Of a stretch of DNA of 64,000 bases, positions 12,200 to 23,090 are shown in pieces. The position numbers and the translations under genes are program-made. Each line of letters starts with the position of its first letter. Positions within the stretch are counted from its first letter, which is position 1. Where the stretch lies: assembly GCA_024734495.1 (NCBI GenBank), contig JALMQS010000310.1:118706-182705 (forward strand). Reading direction: 5' to 3'. The notes beneath the pieces are model-generated. The model was given only the letters and a program-made list of their open reading frames with translations. It had not been told where the DNA came from and made no database searches. The DNA is from Forficula auricularia (taxonomy: Eukaryota > Arthropoda > Insecta > Dermaptera > Forficulidae).

Positions 12200-13207
12200 T
12201 CACAATATTTTAAGCAAATCACTGTCCTCTCTAATTCGAATAATTTTAGATGTATCTGTCTTTCGAACGAAAATAGACGAGTTCTTAACCCACACATACT
12301 TATATGATTTATCCGCCACGGTTTTTCTTGCCTTACTATACAATATCTTGTTCGCCAAATTGAGATGCTCGTTCACATAGAATCTGCGAGGCGGTGTAGT
12401 TTGAATCCCTATTTGGTCAGTGGATAGAGTCCGGCGCACCCTCGCAGCGTGCAGCAACTCGTCGCGCAGGCGGCGTGTAGTCAGCTGCAGCACCACGTTC
12501 TTGGGTCGATCCGACTGCGACGCGGCGGCCGCAGCCACACGGTGAACGGCGCGGATGCAATTTGATGGTATATCCACACTTACGAGCTTACCGACACTCT
12601 GCACGATCTTAATAAGGTTTTCGTTTTTATTAAAAGGAATATTTTGAAGCTCTATATTACAACTCCTGGAGGCCTGGTCGATGTCATTCAATTTATTCAC
12701 CATATCATGCATTCGGTCCTTAAGTTCGCTATTCTCGCTTTGTAACACCAATGAAATTTCATCCTGTGCAGAAATTTTCTCCTCCAGGGCGATGAGCTTG
12801 TCCTCCCACGCGTTAATTCTATCAGACACTGCCCTCAACTCATTCCTTAGAGGCAACAAGAGTTCCTGGAAGTCATTTCTGCAACACTCCAACATGCTCG
12901 CAAATTTGTTGTCAAAATAGTCCTTTACATTTTTATCCAACAAAGCCGACGAGGACGGACCGTCCCCAGAAACGCTCTGCTGCTGGTGAATCAAACGAAC
13001 GGGTGTATTGGAGTTATTATCCCTCAAAATACGTGTACAGGCATCCGGACACCTCCATGCAGACTTGGATTTTGCACTCAGTTTAGAAAAGCCGCTCCTC
13101 GTCATCCCAACGCATTCAAAATGGTAAACATTCTTGCAATCAACAGTTGAACATTTCACAGATTCACCTTCCTTCACCACCCTTTCACACGCCAGGCATA
13201 AACTCAT
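12200..13207 (-). CDS. LINE ORF1: PHD-type zinc finger, coiled coil, FP-C-like domain
   Basis: Uninterrupted frame of 335 codons starting at the ATG at 13,207. Residues 1-55 hold a PHD-like zinc finger (CLAC, then CSTVDCKNVYHFEC, then CPDAC). Residues about 105-185 are rich in heptad-like L/E/K spacing and probably form a coiled coil. The remainder (about 190-335) resembles the C-terminal domain of baculovirus FP protein that occurs in ORF1 of many insect LINEs (NCIRAVHRV, RRLRDELLHAAR, FYVNEHL, KYVWVKNSSIFVRK). ORF1 proteins bind the element RNA. It lies just upstream of ORF2 in the same orientation. Confidence 0.85.
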   Translation of the reverse strand: MSLCLACERVVKEGESVKCSTVDCKNVYHFECVGMTRSGFSKLSAKSKSAWRCPDACTRILRDNNSNTPVRLIHQQQSVSGDGPSSSALLDKNVKDYFDNKFASMLECCRNDFQELLLPLRNELRAVSDRINAWEDKLIALEEKISAQDEISLVLQSENSELKDRMHDMVNKLNDIDQASRSCNIELQNIPFNKNENLIKIVQSVGKLVSVDIPSNCIRAVHRVAAAAASQSDRPKNVVLQLTTRRLRDELLHAARVRRTLSTDQIGIQTTPPRRFYVNEHLNLANKILYSKARKTVADKSYKYVWVKNSSIFVRKTDTSKIIRIREDSDLLKIL

Positions 13208-13851
13208 CTTGTCTGTCTAGGTTCTATTCTTCAATTTCACTCATATATATAAATAAACAAATTCACAGAATTATATAAATATTCCTCATTAGAGAGCTTA
13301 TCTTGACAAGTAAGAAATCAATGAACAAAATTCCAAAAGAAAAAAAGCACAAAACGAGCCCAGAGACACTGGCTAACACAATAATAGACACATCCACAAA
13401 AAAACGGCTCCTCAACTCACAGGACAGCACAAAAATCACAAAAAAAGACGGAAAAAAACCCATCAAAACATCGAATCACTTGAGGAGCGATAAAACGTGC
13501 CTCCCTTCCACTAGATCCGATTAACTATATATTGGGTAGGTAAATTGTACCCTAAGGGATCGATAAAAGAAGTGGGATTCTCTCGGCGGCGTCCCTAAGT
13601 GCGCGGAAGGAAGTAACCCCTAAAATAGATCCCCCCTCAGCCCTATTCAAGGCACCCTTCTTTCAGTGAAAAGCTGCAGCCAGGGAGAATTCCTCTACAC
13701 CCAGCTAACTAAACAACTATTCCCAAGATTCCTTCCCTCTTACTGTTTCATATAAATACATACATCTCTCAAGAGTTAACAGAGGCTCTTTTGTCTCGAT
13801 CCCTTCTCAAAAGCATTTAATCTATGTCAAAAAAAAAAACTAGTGCAATTT

Positions 13852-14769
13852 ATACCGGGTGAGTTTTTTTATCTTGAGACAGTCTTATAACTCAAAAATT
13901 TATGAAAAAAAGTTTCAAATAAAAGTTTAAATCAAACTACGCTATTGTTTGTCGACCTAGAACAAGCTTTAATGGGTATTTTGAAGTCAACTTCTGTTTT
14001 TTAAATGGAAACCTATATGTTTCTGTACATATTCTGAATCTAAAAAAAAAACTGAACAAGTTTCATTAGAACTATTTTTTTATACGACATCAAATAAACA
14101 AAATACATGAATCAATTGGATCTCAAAAAAATCCTAATAATTATTTTTAACAATCATTCAACTTAATTATCAAATATTTAATTATTAATAATAATAATTA
14201 ATAATAATTTAATAATTTTGCGACATTCCAGAGTTTATTGCAAGTCTTCGGGATGAATTCCAGTTCAAATTTCGTTATTTTTGTATGTTTATGTTTCTTC
14301 GTAGCCTTTATATTTCCTGTTTTTTTTTTTTTGTTTGTTTTTTTGTTTTTTTAAATAGATTTATAACACGATAAAATGAAGCTCCTGAGGGAAAAATTAT
14401 TAAATGATTAATTTTATTTATTTAATAATTAAATATTTGATTATTATTATTTGATAATTATGATGCATGATTGTTTAAAATAATTATTAAGATTTATTTT
14501 TTGAGATCCAATTGATTTAATATTTTTTATTATTTGATATCGTATAAAAAAATAGTTCTAATAAAAGTTGTTCAGTTTTTTTTACTAGATTAAGAATATA
14601 TACAGCAACATATGTTTTCATTTAAAAAACAGAACTTGACCTTGAAAGCTTGTTCTAGGTCGACAAACAATAGCGTAGTTTAGTTTCTCCCTGGATATAA
14701 ACAAATTTTTATTTGAAACTTTGTTTTTGAGTTATAAGACTGTCTCAAGATAAAAAACGCACCCGGTAT
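13852..14769. repeat. Foldback element, family B
   Basis: The left end taccgggtgag...ttatcttgagacagtctta returns inverted at 14,720-14,769. Arms of about 400 bases share gtttgtcgacctagaacaagc and the inner runs of ATT/AAT. Related material occurs at 32,285-32,660 (one arm), 40,306-40,688 (one arm) and 41,131-43,112 (two arms inside a larger palindrome). Non-coding. Confidence 0.75.
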
Positions 14770-14787
14770 ATATAAATATATATATTA

Positions 14788-15747
14788 GGGTGGTCCTTAT
14801 TTTGGGTATTTTCGAATTTTCACATTGACAGAGGCTCATATGGTTGGAAATAAATAAAAAAAATACCCCCCAAGTTCAAGCCTCTATCTCAATTTTAACC
14901 TGTGCCTCAGAGCGTTGTAAGATTCCCTTCTAAATAACATGGGGTTTTTGGCATTGAACGATCAATTTTTTATTCCGGCCTAAGCAATGGTTTAAAAAAT
15001 TTGAAACTCTGTAGACTTTATCCTTATAATAGTAGCTACTCTTCAGAATTTTTACAGATTTTTAGCTATTATAATTTTGGAGTCTGTAACTTACTAACAC
15101 TAAGATATGACAGTATTTTATCTAGCTGTAACTCTAAAATTATAATAACTAAAAATCTGAAAAACTCTGAAGAATAGCTACTATTATAAGGGTAAAGTCT
15201 ACAGAGATTCAAATTTTTTGAAATATTACTGTAGCGGCTCGCTGTTGCTTTGGCTACGAGCTTTTAGACACGGCCGCTAGATGACTCAGTCAGATCGTTG
15301 CGACACTTTTGCATGACTGATAATATTTCAGTCATGTTATAAGAGAAGCAATTCGATCTCGACTAATGATCGAAGGAGGAGCCATCCACCAACTCGGAGC
15401 TCCTCGCCCGCTAACTAGGCGGGTGGCGCCCAGCCCGGCTTTTTACCAGGGACGAACATCGCCCTGCACAAATCATTGTTAGGTCCCCTCCAACTAGGAG
15501 GGGAGCGCGGACACGCACCGACGCACTCAACCGAGGCCCTAACAATTACTTTGGCCGGAATAAAAAAATTGATCGTTCAATGCCAAAAACCCCATGTTAT
15601 TTAGATGGGAAACTTGCATCGCTCTGAAGCACAGGTTAACATTGAAATAAGGACTTGAAACTTGGAAGATATTTTTTTTATTTATTTCGAACCATATGAG
15701 CCTCTGCCAGCGTAAAAATTCAAAAATACCCAAAATAAGGGCCACCC
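14788..15747. mobile_element. Long-TIR MITE with TA duplication
   Basis: The ends are inverted repeats (GGGTGGTCCTTATTTTGGG at the left, its near complement at 15,729-15,747) and both are bordered by TA, the target duplication of Tc1/mariner-type elements. The inverted arms are about 220 bases or more and contain the ggcattgaacgatcaa block. A solo LTR (15,230-15,544) has landed in the right half; removing it and one copy of GTAAT restores the arm symmetry. No transposase is present. Confidence 0.75.
15230..15544 (+). mobile_element. Solo LTR of the TRIM family
   Basis: Starts TGTAGCGGCTCGCTG and ends GGCCCTAACA, matching (in the opposite window orientation) the LTRs of the element at 4739-5561, including the central palindrome around catgactgataat and the TATAAG box. 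The 5-base duplication ATTAC lies at 15,225-15,229 and 15,545-15,549. The disrupted host palindrome (14,788-15,747) confirms that this is an insertion: the opposite arm lacks it. A solo LTR is the usual product of recombination between two LTRs. Confidence 0.82.
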
Positions 15748-15749
15748 TA

Positions 15750-16845
15750 TATATATACTATATGTGTGTGAGTGTTTTAGACCCCCCCCCCCCAGAACAA
15801 AATCCTGGTTGCGCCACTGTTGTCAACTAAATTGTAGTGAATTTTTCGAAGAGATTAAAGATATTAATGCAATTATAAAGAAAGTTCATGCGCTAGAGAT
15901 AAATATTAATAATTTTCTGATAATAAGTTGAGTTAGGAGTAGATAATTAAAAATTATTACTACATAACTGTTATTTTTTGATAACCACTCCATTAGTTAG
16001 CCTTTTTCAAATCATAAGTACTTAGATAAATATACCTCTCTCTTACTAAATTCCCATTCTATATATAGTATCACTTTCTGTTTCAAGTAATTTTTAGAAA
16101 TTTTCCAGATTTGAAAAAAAATGTATATAATATAGGTATATACCTATATACGTATATTTTATAAATAGTGATTTCATAAATTGAACAAGATTCAAAATAT
16201 AGGAGTTATTTTAGACTAGATTTAAACACAGGGCAGTATGTCAGCCAAGTTCGGAAAAACAGGTGACACACCGGCCATGTGTATATTTACACGAACCATT
16301 TCGAGCTACTTTGGACACCCCTATAAATCAAAAACTATTAGACTTAGACACTTGAAATTTTGCATGCCTAATAAGGCCCACTGGAACACCTAGAATCCCA
16401 AATTTCATAAATAAACCTATTATAGTTCTTGAGTTATTAAGCTCTGAAATGTGCCATTTTTAACACTTACTCACTGACATATCAAAAACCTAAAATAGTT
16501 TCGCTGATCCTAGAATGCTGAAATTTGACATACTGGTAGAGTTTGGGCTACAATTAAAGGGAAAAATCGAAAAAGTGAAGCTTTCCCTTTTTCAGGACCT
16601 AAAATGAAGGGGTGGAATTTATTATATCGGCTTAATTAACATATAGTAGAAATACAATCAAGCTAGAATGCTGAAATTTGGCATATTGCTAAAGCTTGGC
16701 ACATTAATAAAGAAGGATATTGAAAAACGGAAACTTTCCCTTCTTCGGGGCCCGAAATAAAGGGGTGAAATTTATGAAAAACCGACCGGGTTTTTAACAG
16801 ATATTTTATGAGAAATATTTAATCATTATTAATATAAATGTTTAA
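15750..16845. repeat. AT-rich spacer with a two-copy tandem repeat
   Basis: From 15,750 to about 16,240 I see no feature apart from a C-run at 15,781-15,794. From about 16,508 to 16,790 a unit of roughly 150 bases occurs twice: aatgctgaaatttg, an agcttgg/agtttgg block, aaaggg, tttccctt and aaggggtg. No frame of interest. Confidence 0.5.
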
Positions 16846-17060
16846 ATGTAATTGGATGTTGATGAAGGCAGTCCACGGTGGTTGTAAAAAATAAGACTGA
16901 TTTGAACTACTTTCATTGACTTTTTGTTACCCTGAAGAAGGAGAGAATAAATCTCCGAAAAGTCGGTTTAACAAATAAATGTAAAATAATAAAACCATTA
17001 TAGACTTATTTTTTACAACCACCGAGGACTGCCTTCATCAACATCCAATTACATATTTAA
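16846..17060. repeat. Palindromic element with CTGAAGA...GAAA core
   Basis: The outer bases aattggatgttgatgaaggcagtcc return inverted as ggactgccttcatcaaca at 17,025-17,045. Between them lies ccctgaagaaggagagaataaatctccgaaaa in spaced form (16,930-16,964), the same core as in the elements at 20.3, 23.1 and 52.2 kb. The sister element at 52,135-52,465 has nearly the same ends. Confidence 0.7.
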
Positions 17061-17104
17061 ATGTAATTATTTAGATAAATTAAAGTATATAAAACTTTTC
17101 AAAA

Positions 17105-17965
17105 ATTAATGATATCTGTCCAAAAACATAAATGTGGAAAAGGGGGCCAAGTTCGGTACAAACAAGGGCGGATCCACGGGTGGGGCGCAGGGGGCGACCC
17201 CCCCCCATACAGGCCCGTGCCTGGCGGGAGTGCAACACGTGCGTAGCACGCAGAGGCCAAAAAACGGCGGCCAAATCGACAGGGAATTTATAACAATTTT
17301 TTTTTATTTTTTTTATTTTAATGAACTCTAAATATGAGATATGAAATTTGTAAAAAAATAAAAAAATAAATTTTTAAATTGAAAATAAAGTTCTATGTGT
17401 GTGTGTGTGGGGGCGTCTCTGACCCCCCCCCCCCCCCCCCCGCTTAGACACACTTTCGAGATAAAAAGTAGATCTTAAATACATCGGGCACCTTATATAT
17501 GTACATTCCGACAAAAAAGAGATCAGATCTAAACGGGTACCAAGTTCCATAGAAGTTGCTTAAATCATAGCTATAGGGATGAACAACGATCTTCAATTGA
17601 TTTAAAAGAAAAATTTGTTATGTTCTTTGATATTTAATTTATAACTTGGCAATTTTTATATCCAACTAAATTGTTTGTAGTATAAAATAGAAAAAATAGC
17701 AAAGCTAAATTTTAAGCTTGTATTAAATATCATCACGTTAAAGGTAATTTATTGACTATTATAACTTGCCAAGTTATAAATTTCATATCAAAGAACGTAA
17801 CAAATTTTCTTTTAAATCAATGGAAGACCGTTGTACATCCCTATAGCTATGATTTAAGCAACTGCTATGGAACTTGGTACCCGTTTAGATCTCAACCTTT
17901 TTGTCGTCGAAGCCGTTTGTACCGATCTTGGCCCCCTTTTTCAAATTTATTTTTTTGGACAGATA
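17105..17965. repeat. Foldback with an inserted hAT-like MITE fragment
   Basis: Arms: tgtccaaaaacataaatg, then gggggccaagttcggtac at the left and their inverse at 17,915-17,965, plus an inner pair around ggtaccaagttccata (17,538-17,555) and its inverse (17,865-17,885). A CAAGGGCGGATCC element (17,163 to about 17,510) interrupts the left arm. It retains its left terminal repeat, C-run and the cttatatatg block but not a clear right terminal repeat. Complete relatives are at 37,767-38,059 and 55,092-55,461. Confidence 0.6.
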
Positions 17966-19289
17966 TATTGCTATATATAATCAAATATACAAAAGAAAAA
18001 TCCCCAAAAAATAATCATACAACTCACAACAGAATACAACTAATTACTAAATAGATTGTGAATCAGCCTGGCGGACAGAGAGCGTTATTCGGTAATTTTT
18101 TTGCCTTATTTGAAAAGAAATATATTAATTTTATTTTTAATTTTAAATTCAGGTAAAAATATCGATTTTTATTCACAGTCAGAATTAAATAAAATTTAAA
18201 TTATTTTTTTTGTCAACGTTTTTGACTCGCTCTGAACACATCATCAAGGCATCGCTGTGCACAAAGTTTTTAATTTAATTGCAGTTAAAAATAATTATTA
18301 AAGTACATCTGAAGAAGGAGCCGTCAGGGTTTTTTTTAAAGAAGATGAAAATAACGTTATAATAAATTATTTTATTCGGAATTTTTGGTTTTCATTGTCT
18401 TTGGATGGAATGAGTGGAAAATCGGATTGAATGGAATAATTATCGCAAAAGAGGTTTTTTTTTTTTTTTTATTTAATTAGTTTTTTCCTCTTATTAAGAA
18501 CAAGGAGTAAAAAGATGATCAAGGACATTCGATGGTGGAGAAGTAATCTCCGAAGTCGAAGCTCAAATATGTATACATTAATTCATGTAAAATAATTGGT
18601 TCAATAAAATTAAAAAAAAAAAAATTGTCTTTGGATTAATTCTCAACATTGAGTTCTACCACTCCGTCTTCAATAGAAAATACACTCTAAGGGGCCGTCC
18701 ATAAATTACATCACACAAATTTCAAGATTTTTTTACCCCCCACCTCCCCCTGTATCACTTTCTGTCACATTTCTATTGATCCCGCCCTGTATTATAACGG
18801 GTTCGGGGATTAATATATAGCCTTTAACTGAAGCAAAAAGTTACCGAGCATCGCTCGGTGGCCAGGTACTAAATAAATATATACTCATTTAAAAAATAAA
18901 TAAACTAGCCATCAGAAAATAATTCATTCACTCACTGGACCGATTATGATTCATTTTTTTATTTAGTGAGTTTTATTTACTTTCAAATTAATATTTAAAA
19001 AATGTAATGTGCAAGTATTTTTAAAAAATACACTCACAATACAAGTGAAAAAAAAATGAATCACTCTTTTAACCGAAAGCCAATGACCAAGTGAAATTGT
19101 ATGCTGAGTGGTACACTTTATTGATAATTATGATTCAAATTGATTTTAAAAATAAGGATACCACCCAACAATCAAATTTAATTATTCTCTATAAGTTGGG
19201 CGAATGATTTTATTTTTTTGGTGAAGAATAGTCCAGAATTTTCAGTTCGCAATAGTGCATTTACCTATACATAACAAATATAAACACAT
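17966..19289. other. AT-rich interval without a recognised gene
   Basis: Contains several poly-A/poly-T runs, a decayed ggtggagaagtaatctccgaag stretch followed by a poly-A (18,530-18,620), a ggggccgtccataaattac repeat end (about 18,692) that recurs near 26,655, and a gttaccgagcatcgctcgg motif (about 18,840) shared with 42,520. I see no exon or RNA gene. Confidence 0.45.
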
Positions 19290-19743
19290 TATCTTTAGAA
19301 ATTGTTCCACAAGAAGCAATATTAGTTGCCTTGCAAGATTTGAGAGCTATGCACTGTCTATTATTGTCAGCATAACAATGAAAATTCAAATTTAATTTTC
19401 AACAATGAAAAAAAATAGAAATATTAAAAACTATAAATAAATGGTATTTTTAAATAATCCCTTTTTGATACTAAAATATTAATGATTATAATAAAACATG
19501 TATAGAATAATCTCTTTTTAAAAGATGAAAAAAATAAGAAGTGTTTTTAATAAAAATTTTATGTAAATTGTAGAATTGAATTATTTATCATTCGAAAGTG
19601 TTCCACAAGAAGCAATATTGTTTGCCTTGCAAGATTTGAGAGCTATGCACTGTCTATTATTGTCAGCATAACAATGAAAATTCAAATTTAATTTTCAACA
19701 ATGAAAAAAAAATAGAAATATTAAAAACTATAAATAAATGGTA

Positions 19744-20040
19744 AGGAGTCAGGTTGGTCGAGTGGTTAAAGAGCATGCCTTCTAATCAAGCTAGCGAGGG
19801 TTCAAGCCCGACTCGATGCAAATATTTGACCGGCTATAATCTGATTCCTTCAGGGGAAGGCAATGGGGAACCGCGATTGGAATTAGGTGTACACCGTCTT
19901 TGGAATTATGTGGAATTACTTTGGAATTCATTAGATAATCTATTGTCATCTATTGTCTTCTAATTGGAAATGAAAGTGGAAGTGGAAGTAGGTGTACACG
20001 ATTTTAGGTCGCGGTTCACCCCTCGGTGTACTCCATTTGA
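19744..20040 (+). mobile_element. tRNA-Ser-derived SINE head joined to MITE body
   Basis: 19,744-19,826 resembles a serine tRNA: A box TGGTCGAGTGG, the variable region, TTCTAATC in the anticodon area and B box GGTTCAAGCCC. The anticodon and T stems do not pair well, so I do not call a functional tRNA. The downstream half (about 19,868-20,031) is the body of the CGAGGGGTGAACC MITE family (gaaccgcgattggaatt at the left, gcggttcacccctcgg at the right) with its left terminal bases missing. Pol III promoter elements would drive it if active. Confidence 0.65.
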
Positions 20041-20262
20041 AATAAGTATGAAAATGAAAATCTATTTCATATTTTGAATGTATGTCCGAAATACAATGAG
20101 TTGAAGGAAATTTATTTGAGGGACTCTATTGAGAATGTTGAAAATTTTTGGGACATTTTAGGGCCTTTGAGCTTATAGAAGTTGAGGAGCCTATATAATT
20201 TTATTGGGGGTGCTCTGCGACTACGTTCTATATATATATATATAATAAATAAATAAATAAAT
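20041..20262 (+). pseudogene. Short LINE 3'-end fragment
   Basis: One frame reads CPKYNELKEIYL and continues with RDSIENVENFWDILGP before a stop, similar in style to the cysteine-containing C-terminus of some insect LINE polymerases. It ends in TA and AAAT microsatellites at about 20,230-20,262. Because it follows the SINE directly, the two may have been mobilised together; this is inference. Confidence 0.4.
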
Positions 20263-20317
20263 AATATAATAATCTCTTTTTAAAAGATGAAAAATAATAT
20301 GTGAAATTGAGTGGATA

Positions 20318-20640
20318 TTGATGAGGCAGTCCAAAAAAAGAAGATAATTTATACTATCTTTTTATTCATAAACCGACGTTTCGGAGGCTAATCCCTCCTT
20401 CTTCAGGGTTTTGGTGTTACATTATAATTCTGCTGAGAATGGAATACATTATATTATTGTTACTGCCACTGAAAGAGGAGACAGAGGGGAAAATCCCATT
20501 GGATTTCCTTCACTGACTTTTCAAAACCCCTGAAGAAGGAGGGAATAGCCTCCGAAACGTCGGTCTATGAATAAAAAGATAGTATAAATTATCTTCTTTT
20601 TTGGACTGCCTCATCAATATCCACTCAATTTCACTTATCA
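20318..20640. repeat. Palindromic element with CTGAAGA...GAAACGTC core
   Basis: Ends gatattgatgaggcagtcc and its inverse (20,610-20,630). The core occurs in both arms: on the minus strand at 20,375-20,406 and on the plus strand at 20,530-20,561 (CTGAAGA, A, GGAGG loop CCTCC, GAAACGTCGG). A 60-base spacer separates the arms. Near twin of the element at 23,091-23,335. Confidence 0.75.
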
Positions 20641-21011
20641 GTCCGTCTCCAAAAATTACTCCAATCTTATAAGATGTATTTTAATAAAAAATTTATGTAA
20701 ATTGTAGAATTGAATTATCCTTAGAAATTAATCCAAGAAGCAATATTGTTTCCCTTGCAAAAGATTTGAGAGCTATGCAATGTCTACTATTGTTAGCATA
20801 ACAATGAAAATTCAAATTTAATTTTCAACAATTAAAAATAATAAATAGAAAACTAATAAATGGTATTTATTTAATCGCTTTTTTTATATTAAAATATTAT
20901 TAATTATCATATAATATATAATAAATATTAGTATAATCTCTTTTTAAAAGATGATTAAATAAGATGTGAGTTTTAATAAAATTTTTATGTAAATTATAGA
21001 ATTGAATTATC

Positions 21012-21223
21012 CGAGGGGTGATCCGCGATTGGAAGAAGGTGTACTCTATGTATCTCTTTGGAAGTATTTTGGAAGTATTTGGAAATATTTGGAAGTGCTT
21101 GGAAATATTTGAAAGTATTTGGAAATATTTGGAAGTACCTGGGATATTTGGAAGAACTTGGAAATATTTGGAAGTACAAGTGAAAGTAGGTGTACAGCAT
21201 ATTAGGTCGCGGTTCACCCCTCG
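21012..21223. mobile_element. MITE, CGAGGGGTGA ends, 8-base duplication
   Basis: Terminal inverted repeats CGAGGGGTGATCCGCG and its inverse, bounded by GAATTATC at 21,004-21,011 and 21,224-21,231. The interior is an expanded run of ggaagtatttggaaatatt-type units. It sits inside the fourth unit of the tandem array. Other copies: 57,601-57,759, 3535-3683 and part of 19,868-20,031. Confidence 0.8.
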
Positions 21224-21590
21224 GAATTATCATTAGAAATTAATCCAAGAAGCAATATTGTTAGCCTTGCAAGATTTGAGAGCTATCCAATGTCTACTAT
21301 TGTTAGCATAACAATGAAAATTCAAATTTTATTTTCAACAATTAAAAATAAGAAATCGAAAACTAATAAATGATATTTATTTAACCGCTTTTTTTATATT
21401 AAAATATTATTAATTATCATATAGTATATAATAAATATTAATATAATGTCTTTTTAAAAGATTAAAAGTATTATAATAATATAAATCTTCATGTTATCAT
21501 ATAAATACAACCTTTTTTTAATTCAAGAATTGAACAGAAAATAAATCAAATGTGAGTTTTAATTAAATTTTCATGTAAATTGTAGAATTA

Positions 21591-22197
21591 AAAAAATGTT
21601 GTTATCTGTCATTCTCAAAATGAATAAAACAAAAAAATCATTTTTGTGAGCAATAATGGAAATAAATAAATAAATATACAACAATGGGGAATAAACATAA
21701 ACAAAATAAAATCGATGTAATTATTTAGTAGGTAGTAACATACTCGAATATTTTCAAGAGTAATTTAACGTAGAGCCGTCTCACGCCTAGCGATTTGCCT
21801 ATTGAGGCTAGAAAGACTAGTCCAAAGAAAAACACAAGGAACGGCGTGAAAAACAACGACAACGAGAGGGTTATTAAGGTAGCCAGTAAAGCCATACTTG
21901 GTTTTATTTATTATATTTATTAAAAAAAACCTCAAGGGAGCGAGAACTCGGTACTCTCTCGATACAAATGCGACTGAAATAAGTTGGATGGGGGGTTTTC
22001 TCTCTCGGTTTGTCTGTATTTTCTATCTCTTTTGCTCTCCCCAGCCGAGAGATAGCAGATGGAAGAAAAGCGACAATACAAAAAGCACTGGCCCGCCATC
22101 TATTGCCATACGATCAATTTAATTTGAATTTCAAAAATCCTTCTTTTATTATTATTTTTTGTTTTCATATTTATTTTTAAATGGATCTTTTAATTTA
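21591..22197. other. Interval without a recognised gene
   Basis: AT-rich at both ends; the middle (about 21,770-22,120) is more mixed and includes a C/T-rich stretch and gcccgccatctattgcc. Short frames here show no domain and I cannot assign a function. Confidence 0.4.
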
Positions 22198-22910
22198 ATT
22201 TTTCTTTTATCATTAATTGTAATCGTGCATGTAAAAGAGTTTTTTTCAGCTTCGTCTTTTTTAAATATCTTAAAAACGGCTCAAACTATTTTGATAAAAA
22301 AAATTGAGCCAAATCATGGGGTTCCGGTCTTCAAAAAGCTCATAGAGTGATAATCGAAAAAATTATATTTTACGAGTTATTAATTTTTTTAATGTCTGTA
22401 AGTACGTTAGCTGGTATCTATTTATGTTAGCAAATTTGGTGTACTCAACTAGCTCAAAAACTTGTGTGATTATCAAAATGAAATTTCACATGTATTTTCT
22501 TTGTATTGAGATTAAGGGAACGTATCCAAATTACGTGACCTATTTTTCTACCACAAGACCTCCTTCCCCTTCGAGTATTCACGTAGTAATTCATAAATAT
22601 GGTTTTAAATCATTTTTTGCAACCGGAAAGTTAAAAAAAATAATTTGGCTCATATTTGTGTTTATTAATACGGCGTTTACCTCGTGACGCCAAGTGTAAT
22701 TTAAATATAGCTCAAAAAAGCGCAAAAGTTCCCTAGAGGAAATTGACTACGTGATGAAGACCTAAGGCCCCCCCCTGTGGCCAAGCATGGTATTTTGAAG
22801 TACCCCCCCCCCTGAACGGGTCATGTAATTTGGGTACGTTCCCTAAGAGCTTATTAGATTTTGTTTGAAATTGAACCCAAAATTAAAGGGGGATGCGATT
22901 CTTGGGACAC
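22198..22910. repeat. Foldback family A, single arm, with nested MITE
   Basis: gtaatcgtgcatg, aaatatcttaaaaacggc and caaatttggtgtactcaactagctc match the arm order of the element at 6479-7820. The stretch is split by the MITE at 22,516-22,843: outside that insertion the text reads gagattaagagcttattagatttt, as in the other copies. No right arm follows. Confidence 0.65.
22516..22843. mobile_element. MITE, GGGAACG ends with TAA duplication
   Basis: Terminal inverted repeats GGGAACGTA(T)CC-AAATTACGTGACC and the inverse at 22,820-22,843, flanked by TAA on both sides. The uninterrupted target (gagattaagagct) is visible in sister copies, so the insertion and 3-base duplication are secure. TAA/TTA duplication and GGG ends fit PIF/Harbinger-type MITEs. 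Internal C-runs at 22,769 and 22,803. Confidence 0.75.
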
Positions 22911-23090
22911 TTAGTAAAATGAATAAAATAATTAAGCCCAAAAAATGTGTGCCTCTTCCGACTTTGGTCCCTTGCGCTGCGGAGTCGTGCGATTTTGTAG
23001 TTCCGCCACTAATTATCAACCAATCCAACATGAAAAAAATGATTAATAAAGTAATTTTTGGGGACGGACTGATAAGTGAATTAAGTAGAT

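Larger units (their letters stand above)
8078..13850 (-). mobile_element. Near full-length LINE, CR1/Jockey superclade
   Basis: A minus-strand non-LTR retrotransposon. Order on the minus strand: 5' leader (about 13,850-13,208), ORF1 (13,207-12,200), a gap of about 360 bases, ORF2 with endonuclease and reverse transcriptase (11,839-8979), a 3' leader of about 900 bases and a terminal run of AAAT units at 8079-8105. This 3' microsatellite is typical of CR1-like elements. The only obvious lesion in the coding part is one frameshift near 11,640, so this is probably a recent insertion. I could not find a convincing target-site duplication, and the exact 5' end is uncertain. Confidence 0.88.
19290..21590. 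repeat. Four-copy tandem array, unit about 295 bases, with nested insertions
   Basis: The block acaagaagcaatatt...gccttgcaagatttgagagctat, followed by attcaaatttaattttcaac and a ctctttttaaaagatga block, occurs at about 19,305, 19,602, 20,725 and 21,245. The first two copies are 297 bases apart. The third and fourth are about 515 apart but contain the 212-base MITE at 21,012-21,223, giving about 295 again. The gap between copies two and three holds the SINE/LINE (19,744-20,262) and the palindrome (20,318-20,640). No coding content. Confidence 0.75.

Noticed and set aside
19744..19826. Functional serine tRNA gene
   Set aside because: A and B boxes are good, but the anticodon and T stems do not pair and the sequence continues into a SINE/MITE body; called a SINE head instead.
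20900..21236. Several 70-105-codon frames in both strands
   Set aside because: They are translations of the ggaagtatttggaaata units inside the MITE.
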